Source: Symbiobacterium thermophilum IAM 14863 | GTDB taxonomy: Bacteria; Bacillota; Sulfobacillia; Symbiobacteriales; Symbiobacteriaceae | Direction of reading: 5' to 3' | DNA length: 64,000 nucleotides | NCBI RefSeq assembly: GCF_000009905.1 | Contig: NC_006177.1 | Coordinates: 1,736,001 to 1,800,000, forward strand | Shown: one piece after another, positions 8,337-16,524 of the stretch | Layout of the letters: the number at the start of each line of letters is the position of its first letter | Numbering within the stretch: the first letter of the stretch is position 1 | Position numbers and translations under genes: made by a program | Notes under the pieces: model-generated | Databases searched by the model: none | Seen by the model: the letters and a program-made list of their open reading frames with translations, nothing else | What the model was told of the DNA's origin: nothing

Positions 8337-9109
8337 AGGTGAGGGGCGTTTCCAAGTCCTTCGGGCCGAAGCGGGTGCTGCACGACGTCTCGTTGGACAT
8401 CGAAAAGGGCAAGGTGACGACGCTCATCGGGCCCAACGGCGCGGGCAAGTCGACCCTGCTCTCGCTGATGTCGCGGCTCTTACCCAAGGACTCCGGCCAG
8501 ATCCTGATCGACGGGCGGGAGATCGGCCAGTACAAGTCGGAGGAGCTGGCCCGCCGGCTGGCGATCCTGAAGCAGACCCACCACCTGAACATCCGGCTGA
8601 CGGTGCGGGAGCTGGTGGAGTTCGGCCGGTTCCCCTACAGCCACGGGCGGCTGACCAGGGAGGACCGGGAAGTCGTCGACGAGGCTCTCCGCTACCTGGA
8701 CCTCCACGAGATCGAAGGCAAGTACCTGGATCAGCTGAGCGGCGGCCAGCGGCAGCGGGCGTTCATCGCCATGGTGCTCGCCCAGGACACGGAGTACGTC
8801 CTGCTGGACGAGCCGCTGAACAACCTGGACATGAAGCACGCGGTCCAGATCATGCGCATCACGCGCAGTCTGGCGAACGACCTGGGCAAGACGGTCGTGC
8901 TGGTCCTGCACGACGTGAACTTCGCCTCGGCCTACTCGGACCACATCGTCGCCCTGAAGGACGGACGGGTGGCCGCCGCGGGGACGCCTGACGAGCTGAT
9001 CCGTTCCGACGTGCTGGGCGACATCTACGAGATGAAGATTCCCATTGAGACTGTGGGCGGCTGCCGGGTGTGCATCTACTTCACCGGCGAGCAGGCCGCC
9101 GCCCTCTAG
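8330..9109 (+). CDS. Iron-siderophore ABC transporter ATP-binding protein (YclP-like)
   Basis: This is the cytoplasmic ATPase of the importer, 259 residues. It has Walker A GPNGAGKST, signature LSGGQRQR, Walker B YVLLDEPLNNLD and a switch His in VLHDVNFA. ATG 8330 overlaps the preceding stop by seven bases, with AAGGAGAG at 8316-8323. The gene belongs to the Fur-controlled transcript. Confidence 0.92.
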   Translation: MVKVRGVSKSFGPKRVLHDVSLDIEKGKVTTLIGPNGAGKSTLLSLMSRLLPKDSGQILIDGREIGQYKSEELARRLAILKQTHHLNIRLTVRELVEFGRFPYSHGRLTREDREVVDEALRYLDLHEIEGKYLDQLSGGQRQRAFIAMVLAQDTEYVLLDEPLNNLDMKHAVQIMRITRSLANDLGKTVVLVLHDVNFASAYSDHIVALKDGRVAAAGTPDELIRSDVLGDIYEMKIPIETVGGCRVCIYFTGEQAAAL

Positions 9110-9151
9110 GCAGAATCAACGAGCAAACATCAACGCATGAGGTGGTCTCTG

Positions 9152-10144
9152 ATGAAGCGCAAGGTTTCCCTGGTCAGCATGCTGCTCGCCCTGGCCCTCG
9201 CGGTGGTCGGGTGTGGCGGCGGTACGAGCACGGGTGCCAACAACCTCAGCACCGGGGGCAGCACCAGCCCCGTCCAGACGGCCGAGCCGTCCCCCGCGGC
9301 CCAGGACACGATCGTGATCACCCACCAGCTGGGTGAGACCCCCGTTCCGGTGAACCCGCAGAAGGTGGTCGTCTTCGACTTCGGCATCCTGGACACGCTG
9401 GACCTGTTGGGCGTCGAAGTGGCGGGCCTGCCCCAGGGGAACGTTCCGCCGTATCTCGCCCAGTACACCCACAGCAAGTACGCCAACGTCGGCACCCTTC
9501 AGGAACCCGACTTTGAGGCCCTGAGCGCCCTTGACCCCGACCTGATCATCATCTCGGGCCGCACCTCCACCCACTACGAGGCGCTGTCGGAACTGGCGCC
9601 CACCATCTACCTGGCCGTGGACACCAGCAACTACATGGAGTCCTTCAGGAAGAACATGGAGACCATCGGCGCCATCTTCCAGAAGGAGGAGCAGGTGGCG
9701 GCGGAGCTGAAGGAGATCGAGGACAAGATCGCCGAGGTCCGCACCAAGGTCGCCGGCGGCAGCGAGAAGGCGCTGATCCTGCTCTCCAACGACAAGTCCA
9801 TCAGCGCCTACGGCCCGGGCTCCCGGTTCGCCCTGATCCACGACGTGCTGGGCTTCCCCGCCGTCGACCCGACCATCGAGGTGAGCACGCACGGCCAGCA
9901 GGTCTCCTTCGAGTACGTGAAGGAGAAGAACCCCGATTACATCTTCGTCATCGACCGGGCGGCGGTGGTCTCCGGCGGCGGCCAGCCGGCCAAGGATACC
10001 TTCGACAACGACCTGGTCAAGCAGACCAACGCCTACAAGAACGGCAAGATCATCTACCTGGATCCCAACTACTGGTACCTCTCCGGCGGCGGGCTGGTCT
10101 CGGTCTCAGCCATGATCGACGAGGTGGCCGCGGCCATTCAGTAG
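9152..10144 (+). CDS. Iron-siderophore substrate-binding lipoprotein (YclQ-like)
   Basis: This is the extracytoplasmic receptor of the importer, 330 residues, with a lipoprotein signal ending in AVVGC (Cys 21). The body has the class III periplasmic-binding fold signature: DTIVITHQLGETPVPVNP, KVVVFDFGILDTLDLLG, then FEALSALDPDLIIISGR. ATG 9152 is preferred over ATG 9137 because GAGGTGG at 9139-9145 gives a six-base spacing. It is the last gene of the iron operon and a strong terminator follows. The substrate is inferred only from family resemblance. Confidence 0.9.
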   Translation: MKRKVSLVSMLLALALAVVGCGGGTSTGANNLSTGGSTSPVQTAEPSPAAQDTIVITHQLGETPVPVNPQKVVVFDFGILDTLDLLGVEVAGLPQGNVPPYLAQYTHSKYANVGTLQEPDFEALSALDPDLIIISGRTSTHYEALSELAPTIYLAVDTSNYMESFRKNMETIGAIFQKEEQVAAELKEIEDKIAEVRTKVAGGSEKALILLSNDKSISAYGPGSRFALIHDVLGFPAVDPTIEVSTHGQQVSFEYVKEKNPDYIFVIDRAAVVSGGGQPAKDTFDNDLVKQTNAYKNGKIIYLDPNYWYLSGGGLVSVSAMIDEVAAAIQ

Positions 10145-10158
10145 GGGGGAAGAACAAC

Positions 10159-10197
10159 ACCGCCAGGCCTGTGAAACAGGTCTGGCGGTCGTCCTTT
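10159..10197 (+). terminator. Rho-independent terminator of the iron operon
   Basis: A 13-bp stem (10159-10171 with 10177-10189, one G-U pair) with a TGAAA loop is followed by TCGTCCTTTT. Confidence 0.82.
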
Positions 10198-10252
10198 TCG
10201 CATAGGCTAAGCTGTTGTGAACCAGCCTGAGGCGGAGAGGAGCGTGTGTACC

Positions 10253-11407
10253 ATGACCCGGCCTGGTGCCGTGAGCCACTACTTCGCCGGGGCCAACACC
10301 CCGGGCGGGTTCTTCTCCCGGTACGATCAGATTGCACCCGCCGACGCCCGGAAGGTCTTCATCCTGAAGGGCGGGCCGGGTACCGGCAAGTCGACCTTCA
10401 TGAAGCGCATCGCGGAGGAGCTCCTGGCCCTGGGCCACGACGTGGAGTACTTCCACTGCTCCGCGGACAACGAGGGAATCGACGCCATCTACGTCCCGGC
10501 CGCGGACGCCGCGGTGCTGGACGGCACGGCTCCCCACGTGGTGGATCCCAAGTACCCCGGGGCGGTGGAGGAGATCATCAACCTGGGCCAGTTCTGGGAC
10601 GAGCGGGCCCTGCGGTCGCCGGAGGCGAAGGAGCGGATCATCCGGCTCACCCGGGGTTACAAGTTCTGGTTCCAGCGGGCCAACGAGGCCCGCCGGGCCG
10701 CGCAGGCGTGGCTGGACGAATGGGCGGCCTACCACCGGGCTTGCCTGGACGAGGACCGGATGCAAGCCGCCGGCGAGGCCATCCTCGCGGAGCTGTTCCG
10801 GGGAGCCCCGGCCGACGGGCAGGACAGCACAGATCCGGCCCCGGGGCGGCCGGGCCGCGCCCGCCGGCTTTTCGCGTCGGCCATCACTCACGGCGGGCCG
10901 CGGAGCTTCCTCGGCCCAGTGTTCAACGGCGTGCGGCGGCGGTTCGTCCTGGTCGGGCCCCCGGGCACCGGGAAGAAGACCATCGTCCAGCGGGTGGTCG
11001 ACGCCGCGCTGGCCCGGGGCCTGGACGCGGACGTCTTCCACTGCACCATGTACCCCGAGCGGCCGGACCACGTGCGGCTGCGGGCCCTGTCCGCGGGGGT
11101 GATCAGCTCGTCCTGGGCCCACGAGTATACCCCCGGGCCAGGGGACGAGGTCATCGACACGGGCGCATTCGTGGACCCGGCGAAGCTCGCATCCTACGCG
11201 GACGCCGTCGCCGGCGCCGAGGCGGCCTACCGGGCGGCGCTCCGGCGGGAGGTCGAGCACCTGGGCCGGGCGAAGGCGGTGCACGACGAGCTGGAGCAGT
11301 GTTACCTGCCGCACATGGACTTTGACGGAATCGAACGGGTGCGGAGGGAGACCCTGGAGCGGATCCTGGCGTGCATCGCCGAAGGGCAGGCCGACACGGG
11401 GGCGTAG
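10253..11407 (+). CDS. Double P-loop ATPase, function unknown (PRK06851-like)
   Basis: The protein has 384 residues and two nucleotide-binding halves. The first Walker A is GGPGTGKST near residue 41 and the second is GPPGTGKKT near residue 235; each is followed by a similar element (VEYFHCSADN, then ADVFHCTMYP), so the protein looks internally duplicated. Such proteins are seen in spore-forming Firmicutes and have no established role. ATG 10253 lies ten bases after GAGAGGAG, which is better placed than GTG 10217. It stands alone after a terminator. Confidence 0.75.
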   Translation: MTRPGAVSHYFAGANTPGGFFSRYDQIAPADARKVFILKGGPGTGKSTFMKRIAEELLALGHDVEYFHCSADNEGIDAIYVPAADAAVLDGTAPHVVDPKYPGAVEEIINLGQFWDERALRSPEAKERIIRLTRGYKFWFQRANEARRAAQAWLDEWAAYHRACLDEDRMQAAGEAILAELFRGAPADGQDSTDPAPGRPGRARRLFASAITHGGPRSFLGPVFNGVRRRFVLVGPPGTGKKTIVQRVVDAALARGLDADVFHCTMYPERPDHVRLRALSAGVISSSWAHEYTPGPGDEVIDTGAFVDPAKLASYADAVAGAEAAYRAALRREVEHLGRAKAVHDELEQCYLPHMDFDGIERVRRETLERILACIAEGQADTGA

Positions 11408-11438
11408 CGTGTGCGACCGGGGCCGGCAGGGGGCGCTG

Positions 11439-11756
11439 TCACCCCCCGCCCGCCGCGTCCCGCAGGTGGCGCTCCAGGGCGCGCTCCAGATCGAGCAGGG
11501 CGTTGACCATCTCCTCCCGGAGCCAGTGCCGGGTGCGGGACTGGTTGAAGTAGCGGACGGCGAGCAGTGCGGCGCGCGCCGCCGCCACCGGGACTTGCAG
11601 CTCGGTGGGGCGAACGGAGTTGGGGATGGCGGCCAGCAGGCCCCGGATCTCCTCGATCTCGGCGTTTGCCAGGTCCATGCGGGCTACCTCCAGCACGACC
11701 TCCAGCGACCCCCTGAGCAGAAACGGGTTCCGGACCCTGACGGACAGCGTGGACAT
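11439..11756 (-). CDS. Small hypothetical protein
   Basis: The predicted soluble 105-residue protein begins MSTLSVRVRNPF and contains an amphipathic helical C-terminal half (LREEMVNALLDLERALERHL). I do not recognise a family. The start is ATG 11756, with GGGGAGGG six bases upstream. That ribosome binding site is part of a hairpin stem (11763-11783), so translation may be controlled by RNA structure or the hairpin may act as an attenuator. It lies downstream of the methyltransferase on the same strand. Confidence 0.6.
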   Translation of the reverse strand: MSTLSVRVRNPFLLRGSLEVVLEVARMDLANAEIEEIRGLLAAIPNSVRPTELQVPVAAARAALLAVRYFNQSRTRHWLREEMVNALLDLERALERHLRDAAGGG

Positions 11757-11762
11757 GGAAAA

Positions 11763-11783
11763 ACCCTCCCCTTGTAGGAGGGT
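11763..11783 (-). promoter_or_regulatory. Hairpin holding the ribosome binding site of the small gene
   Basis: On the minus strand ACCCTCC pairs with GGAGGGT across a seven-base loop and is followed by TTTT, then the ATG at 11756. It could work as a weak terminator of the methyltransferase transcript, as a Shine-Dalgarno-masking hairpin, or both. Confidence 0.5.
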
Positions 11784-11851
11784 ATGTCCACGCGCCGCCC
11801 GTACATGCCACCCGCCCCGGCAGGGGAACGGGGGCGGAGGGGGAACTTCTC

Positions 11852-12625
11852 TTAGGAACGCCTGCCGGTCCGCGCCGCGTGCCGCAACAGGTTGGTGAGG
11901 GCCCGCGCCTCCTCGCGCCGGGGTTGGGCGCGCAGCAGGAGGGCCCTCAGCCGCGCCGCCGCCGAGGAGCGGCGGCCGGGGCTGCCGCCGGGGTAGAGGG
12001 CGGAGAGCAGTTCGTCCACCGCCGCGAAAAGGGCTTCCCGCTCGGCACCCGTCGCCAGGGATTCCGTTGCATCCGGTGGGGCGGCGGCCGCGGGGGGGCG
12101 ATGGGCCGGGCCGTCGTTGGGCTGGGTCCACGCCATCCAGAGCTCGTAGGCGATGACCAGCGCGGCCTGAGCCAGGTTGAGCGAGCGGTTGAAGGGGTGC
12201 GTCGGGATCGTGATGACGCCATGGCAGAGGTCCAGCGCGGCGTTGGGCAGGCCGTCCCGCTCCGGTCCGAACAGGATCGCCACCCGCTGCGTCCGGGCCT
12301 GGTCCAGGATCATCGGTGCAGCCGCGCGGGGCGGCAGCACCTGCCGTTCGGTCTCCCTGGGCCGGCCGGTGGTGCCCAGCGTGAGGCCGCAGTCGGCGAG
12401 CGCGGCCTCCAGCGTGGGGAAGCGGCGCGTGCGGGCGATGAGGGGCTCGGTGTGGTGGGCGATGCCGGCGATGCGGTGGGGGTCGAACGCGGCCGGCTCC
12501 ACCAGCCGCAGGTCGGAGAGGCCGAAGTTGGACATGACCCGGATGATGGCGGCCACGTTGACCACGTCCTGCGGCTGGTAGAGCACCAGGGCGACCCTGT
12601 CCAGAGGCGAAGGCTGCATGGGCAT
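11852..12625 (-). CDS. TrmH/SpoU family RNA 2'-O-methyltransferase
   Basis: The predicted SAM-dependent SPOUT-class RNA methyltransferase has 257 residues. Motifs are visible in order: the N-terminal VALVLYQPQDVVNVAAIIR, the middle VAILFGPERDGLPN (motif 2) and ITIPTHPFNRSLNLAQA (motif 3), which form the trefoil knot that binds SAM. The arrangement resembles TrmJ/LasT-type tRNA methyltransferases, but the exact target cannot be read from the sequence. The start is ATG 12625, after AGAGAGGAA. The C-terminal extension (about residues 175-257) is Ala/Arg-rich. Confidence 0.85.
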   Translation of the reverse strand: MPMQPSPLDRVALVLYQPQDVVNVAAIIRVMSNFGLSDLRLVEPAAFDPHRIAGIAHHTEPLIARTRRFPTLEAALADCGLTLGTTGRPRETERQVLPPRAAAPMILDQARTQRVAILFGPERDGLPNAALDLCHGVITIPTHPFNRSLNLAQAALVIAYELWMAWTQPNDGPAHRPPAAAAPPDATESLATGAEREALFAAVDELLSALYPGGSPGRRSSAAARLRALLLRAQPRREEARALTNLLRHAARTGRRS

Positions 12626-12735
12626 GTTCCTCTCTCCTGGTGATCCATATCATTGCCCATTTCGCCGGGCGGCGTCTCCCAGCCTGCCGAACCTTTCCGG
12701 GCGCGGCGGAATCTAACTGTCAGGAGTGACGCATA

Positions 12736-13005
12736 ATGAACTACCTGGTCGTCATCGTGCTCGCGCTGACCGCTGTCGTGGTCGTCTCCGTGATCCGCAC
12801 CCGCCGGGATCGGGAGTTGCTGGCGGACGAGGTGCGCCGCCGCGGCGGCGAGGTGATCCGCCTGATCCGGGCACGGCGGGGCAGCCCTTTTCCGGATACC
12901 GGCCGGGGCTGGTGGGCCTGGAAGGTGGAGTGGCGGGACGCCGGGGGCGAGCGGACCTCCTGGGCCCTGACGACCAGAGACGGCCTCGGGGAGTGGAGGG
13001 ATTAG
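12736..13005 (+). CDS. Small membrane-anchored hypothetical protein
   Basis: The 89-residue protein has one N-terminal membrane helix (about 3-20), then a basic cytoplasmic or surface tail rich in Arg and Trp (RGWWAWKVEWRDAGG). The start is ATG, with AGGAG nine bases upstream. The next gene begins two bases after its stop, so the two are probably cotranslated. No family was recognised. Confidence 0.6.
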   Translation: MNYLVVIVLALTAVVVVSVIRTRRDRELLADEVRRRGGEVIRLIRARRGSPFPDTGRGWWAWKVEWRDAGGERTSWALTTRDGLGEWRD

Positions 13006-13006
13006 C

Positions 13007-13963
13007 GTGCTGCGGGCCACTGGGGTGACCCTGACCCTGACCGTGACCGACGTGGAGGAGGCCCTGGCGGGCTTCGCCGCCGGGGCCGTGCAGGACCTGC
13101 GGGTGGGACTGGAGAGCGGCGCCATCCTCGTCCGGCTGCGGGTGCCGGTCGAACCCGTCCGCATGCTGGTGCCGGTGGAGCTGCGCTTCACCGTGATGGC
13201 CGCCGCGGGAAACCTGGTCAAGCTGGGCGTGGCGTGGACCAACATGGGCCTCCTGCCGGCCTTCGTCAAGGAGAAGGCCCTGCAGAAGGCCTTCGAGGCG
13301 CTGCCGGGCGAGTACCAGGACGGCGTCTGGCGGCTGGACCTGGGCGAAGTGCTGGAGCACGTGCCCGTCAGCTTCCGGCTGAAAGGGGTGCACGTGGACC
13401 GGGACGGCATCGTCGTCGAGCTGGCCGACGTGATGGCCTTTCCCATCGACACGTCCGCGCTGGGGGCGCTCTCACCCGGTGCCCTGGTCCCCGTTCCCAG
13501 CGCCGGGGAGCAGACCATCCCGGAGCACCAGGGCTTCTACGACAAGCTGAGGGAGCGGGTGCGGCGCTACGCGGCCGAGAAGGCCCCGCAGTGGGCCCAG
13601 CCGCTGATCCCGTGGCTGATGGCGGTGCCCGATTTCTTCGTCCTGCTGGTGCGGCTCGCCCGGGATCCCCGCGTGCCGCCGGCGGCCAAAGTGATCGCCG
13701 GCGCCACGGTGGCCTACTTCGTCTCGCCGATCGACCTGATTCCCGACCCGATTCCCCTCATCGGCGAGGTCGATGACCTGGGGCTTGCGTTGCTGGCGGT
13801 GGAGCAGATCGCCAGGCTGGTGCCGCACGACGTGGTGCAGGAGGCCTGGCCGGGGGAGGGCGACGTGCTCCAGCTGGTGCGCGAGGGCACCAACCTGATC
13901 ACCCGGGTCCTGCCGAACCGGGTGCTGACCGCCCTGAAGAAGGTCTTGGAGCAGCCGGCCTGA
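13007..13963 (+). CDS. DUF1232 (YkvA-like) membrane protein with N-terminal lipid-binding-like domain
   Basis: The 318-residue protein starts at GTG 13007. The first 165 or so residues form a beta-rich region resembling DUF2993/LmeA-type domains. The C-terminal part contains the DUF1232 hallmark ARDPRVPPAAKVIAGATVAY followed by SPIDLIPDPIPLIGEVDD. The function of DUF1232 proteins is unknown; they are membrane-associated. A 10-bp perfect hairpin covers the stop codon (13949-13974). The preceding small membrane protein is a likely operon partner. Confidence 0.72.
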   Translation: MLRATGVTLTLTVTDVEEALAGFAAGAVQDLRVGLESGAILVRLRVPVEPVRMLVPVELRFTVMAAAGNLVKLGVAWTNMGLLPAFVKEKALQKAFEALPGEYQDGVWRLDLGEVLEHVPVSFRLKGVHVDRDGIVVELADVMAFPIDTSALGALSPGALVPVPSAGEQTIPEHQGFYDKLRERVRRYAAEKAPQWAQPLIPWLMAVPDFFVLLVRLARDPRVPPAAKVIAGATVAYFVSPIDLIPDPIPLIGEVDDLGLALLAVEQIARLVPHDVVQEAWPGEGDVLQLVREGTNLITRVLPNRVLTALKKVLEQPA

Positions 13964-13974
13964 TCCGGCTGCTC
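13949..13974 (+). terminator. Hairpin overlapping the stop codon
   Basis: GAGCAGCCGG pairs with CCGGCTGCTC across a six-base loop that contains part of the TGA stop. No clear T-run follows, so it is a weak terminator or an RNA-stabilising hairpin. Confidence 0.45.
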
Positions 13975-14126
13975 CTTCGCGCGCCATCGGCGGCCTCCGG
14001 CCGGGGGCCCCGGCGGTTTCCCTGTTGAGCCTGCTTGCCGGGCGGTGGTATAGGCCGGAGGCAGGGATGGAATGGTAGCGAGGGCGAATCATGAACGGTA
14101 CGCGACGACTGAAGGAGGCTTCCAGG

Positions 14127-15377
14127 ATGGATCGCCCTGATCAGGCACAACTGCTCAACGAAGGCGTGGTTGCCAAGTTCCTGCGGTACGTTCAGGTGGA
14201 CTCGCCGTCTGGCGAGGGAGAAGGGGTGCCCAGCACGCCGGAGCAGTGGGACATGGCCCGGTTGCTGGAGGCCGAACTGAAGGCCCTGGGGCTGGAGGAG
14301 GTGAGGGTCGACGAGCACGCGATCGTCACCGCCACCTTGCCCGGCAACCGGCCGGGGGCGCCGGCGATCGGGCTGCTGGCTCACTTTGACACCTTCCCCG
14401 GGACGCCGGGGCACAACGTCAAGCCGCTGGTGCACCGGAATTACGACGGCGGCGAGATCCGGCTGCCCGCCGGGCCGGTGATCCGGCCCGAGGAGCACCC
14501 GGCCCTGCGCCGCTGCATCGGCCACGACATCATCACGTCCGACGGGTCCACGCTCCTGGGCGCGGACGACAAGGCGGGGGTGGCGATCATCATGGAGATC
14601 GTCAGCCGGCTCATCCGCAACCCGGACGCCCCCCGCGGCCCGATCCGCATCGGTTTCACCCCCGACGAGGAGACCGGCAGGGGGATTCGGCTGTTCGATG
14701 TCGCGGCCTTCGACGCCACCGCTGCCTACACCTTCGACGGCAGCGCCCTGGGCGAGGTGGAGGCGGAGAACTTCAACGCCCGGAACCTGGAGGTCACGAT
14801 CACCGGTAAGAGCGCGCACACCGGTACCGCCAAGGGGCAGATGATCAACGCCGTCGCCCTCGCGGCGGAGTTCTGCATGGCCATCCCGGCCACCATGCGG
14901 CCGGAGAGCACGCAGGGGTACGAGGGGTTCATCCACGTGGACGCCATCAACGGCTCCGTCGAGGAAGTGACCATGAAGATCCTGCTCCGGGACTTCACGG
15001 ACGAGGGGCTGGCGCACAAGCAGGCCATCGTCGAGGGGCTGCTGGCCGGCCTGGAGCAGCGCCACCCCGGGGCGCGCACCGCCCTGCGCCAGACCGGCGG
15101 TTACCGGAACATGAAGGCGGGGGTCGCCAGGGACCCCCGCGTGCTGGACCTGGCCCTGGAGGCCGTGCGCGACGCCGGCCTGGAGCCGGTGCTGAAGCCG
15201 ATCCGGGGCGGGACGGACGGCGCCGTGCTCACTGAGATGGGCCTGCCGTGCCCGAACCTGTTCACGGGCGGCATGAACTACCACAGCCGGACGGAGTGGG
15301 CGTCGGCCCAGTGGATGGAGAAGGCGGTGGAGGTGGGCCTGAACCTGGTGCGGCGCTGGGCGGAGGAACGGGCCTGA
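14127..15377 (+). CDS. pepT: Peptidase T (tripeptide aminopeptidase)
   Basis: This cytoplasmic dinuclear zinc exopeptidase of family M20B removes N-terminal residues from tripeptides. The protein has 416 residues, a normal length. Metal and catalytic motifs are present: LLAHFDTFPG (His, Asp), LLGADDKAGVA (bridging Asp) and FTPDEETGRG (catalytic Glu), with GGTDGAVLTEMGLPCPNLFTG near the end. ATG 14127 lies eight bases after GAAGGAGG, which is better than ATG 14091. Confidence 0.95.
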   Translation: MDRPDQAQLLNEGVVAKFLRYVQVDSPSGEGEGVPSTPEQWDMARLLEAELKALGLEEVRVDEHAIVTATLPGNRPGAPAIGLLAHFDTFPGTPGHNVKPLVHRNYDGGEIRLPAGPVIRPEEHPALRRCIGHDIITSDGSTLLGADDKAGVAIIMEIVSRLIRNPDAPRGPIRIGFTPDEETGRGIRLFDVAAFDATAAYTFDGSALGEVEAENFNARNLEVTITGKSAHTGTAKGQMINAVALAAEFCMAIPATMRPESTQGYEGFIHVDAINGSVEEVTMKILLRDFTDEGLAHKQAIVEGLLAGLEQRHPGARTALRQTGGYRNMKAGVARDPRVLDLALEAVRDAGLEPVLKPIRGGTDGAVLTEMGLPCPNLFTGGMNYHSRTEWASAQWMEKAVEVGLNLVRRWAEERA

Positions 15378-15395
15378 GCCCTCGTGCCCGGGCCC

Positions 15396-15755
15396 TCACG
15401 CGCCGCGCTTCTTGGGCTTCTCGCCGCCCACCAGCGTCGAGGGGAACTCCTGCCCGGTGGCCAGCCGCAGCACGGCCGGGTCGCCGGGCAGCACCTCTCC
15501 GCGAATCCCCAGCCAGCGCAGGGCCTCCCGGACGGCCTGCTGATCCTCCGGCGTCTCCACGTAGAAGGCGAGGACCTCGCCGGTGGCGGCGCTGGCCGCC
15601 AGGAGCAGCTTCCAGCCGTTGCGGTCACGGCGGCACAGGCGGTAGGTCTGGGGCGGGGCATCCGGATTCGGGTGGCGGAAGGCCCAGTAAAGCCCCTTGG
15701 GGCTGGATCCCGTGAAGCGTGCGGCGTCCAGGGCCTTGTGGACGAGCGATGCCAT
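15396..15755 (-). CDS. Hypothetical protein
   Basis: The 119-residue soluble protein starts at ATG 15755, after AGGAGG at nine bases' distance. The sequence has aromatic and basic patches (KGLYWAFRHPNPDAPPQTYR), then GWKLLLAASAATGEVLAFYV, and ends Lys-rich. It is convergent with pepT. No family was recognised. The alternative longer start near 15800 lacks a ribosome binding site. Confidence 0.55.
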   Translation of the reverse strand: MASLVHKALDAARFTGSSPKGLYWAFRHPNPDAPPQTYRLCRRDRNGWKLLLAASAATGEVLAFYVETPEDQQAVREALRWLGIRGEVLPGDPAVLRLATGQEFPSTLVGGEKPKKRGA

Positions 15756-15856
15756 CGGCGCATACCTCCTGTCGGTGTATAAACAGGTTGACATTATCAC
15801 TTTAGCAAAAGAAGTCGCACGGGGAAAGCCCGGCGGCGCGAAGGAGTTGAGGGCCC

Positions 15857-16366
15857 GTGGGAGTGCACGATCACAAGGAGGAGGCGGCCCGGGCGGTCGG
15901 CCAGCTTACGGCCGGCATCGTGACGGTGAGCGACACCCGGACCGCGGAGACGGACGAGTCCGGCCAGTTGCTGCGGGAATTGCTGACCGGAGCCGGTCAC
16001 CGGGTGGAGGCGTACGCCATCGTGCCGGACGAGGTGGAGGCCATCCGGAGCGCGGTGGTGCGCTTCGCGGAGCGGGTGGACTTTGTCGTGGTGAACGGCG
16101 GTACGGGCATGACTCCCCGCGACGTCACCATCGAGGCCTGCCGTCCGCTCTTTTCGAAGGAGCTGGAGGGCTTCGGCGAGCTGTTCCGCATGCTGTCCTA
16201 TCAGGAGATCGGCTCCGCGGCGGTGATGTCCCGGGCGGCCGCGGGGGCGGTGGGGCGCGTGATGCTGTTCTGCCTGCCCGGGTCCAAGGGCGCCGTGCGC
16301 CTGGCGACGGAGCGGCTGATCCTGCCGGAGATCCGGCACCTGGTCAGCCACATCCGCAAGCGCTGA
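15857..16366 (+). CDS. moaB: MoaB/MogA family molybdopterin-binding protein
   Basis: This enzyme is predicted to adenylylate molybdopterin during molybdenum cofactor synthesis. It has 169 residues, the same size as Bacillus MoaB, with AGIVTVSDTRTAETDESGQL at the N terminus and the active-site region VVNGGTGMTPRDVTIEA. It ends with LPGSKGAVRLATERLILPEI, the substrate-binding loop. The start is GTG, with AAGGAG upstream. No other cofactor gene is adjacent in this window. Confidence 0.9.
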   Translation: MGVHDHKEEAARAVGQLTAGIVTVSDTRTAETDESGQLLRELLTGAGHRVEAYAIVPDEVEAIRSAVVRFAERVDFVVVNGGTGMTPRDVTIEACRPLFSKELEGFGELFRMLSYQEIGSAAVMSRAAAGAVGRVMLFCLPGSKGAVRLATERLILPEIRHLVSHIRKR

Positions 16367-16384
16367 CGGGGACCGGGGCCGCAT

Positions 16385-16416
16385 CGCCAACCCGCCGCTG
16401 GCCCCAGGGGTTGGCG
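16385..16416 (+). terminator. Possible terminator after moaB
   Basis: CGCCAACCC pairs with GGGTTGGCG across a 14-base loop. There is no T-run after it, so support is moderate. Confidence 0.4.
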
Positions 16417-16421
16417 GAGAC

Positions 16422-16450
16422 GTGACATGCTGGATTGGTTTTGATAGAAT
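16422..16450 (+). promoter_or_regulatory. Promoter of speE
   Basis: GTGACA (16422-16427) and TAGAAT (16445-16450), each one base off consensus, are separated by 17 bp. Confidence 0.7.
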
Positions 16451-16524
16451 ATATCCGTGCATAGAACCAAAGCGTTGCAACTCGGGAACCGACCCCGTGG
16501 TTGGTGGATCAGAGGAGGATGGGA

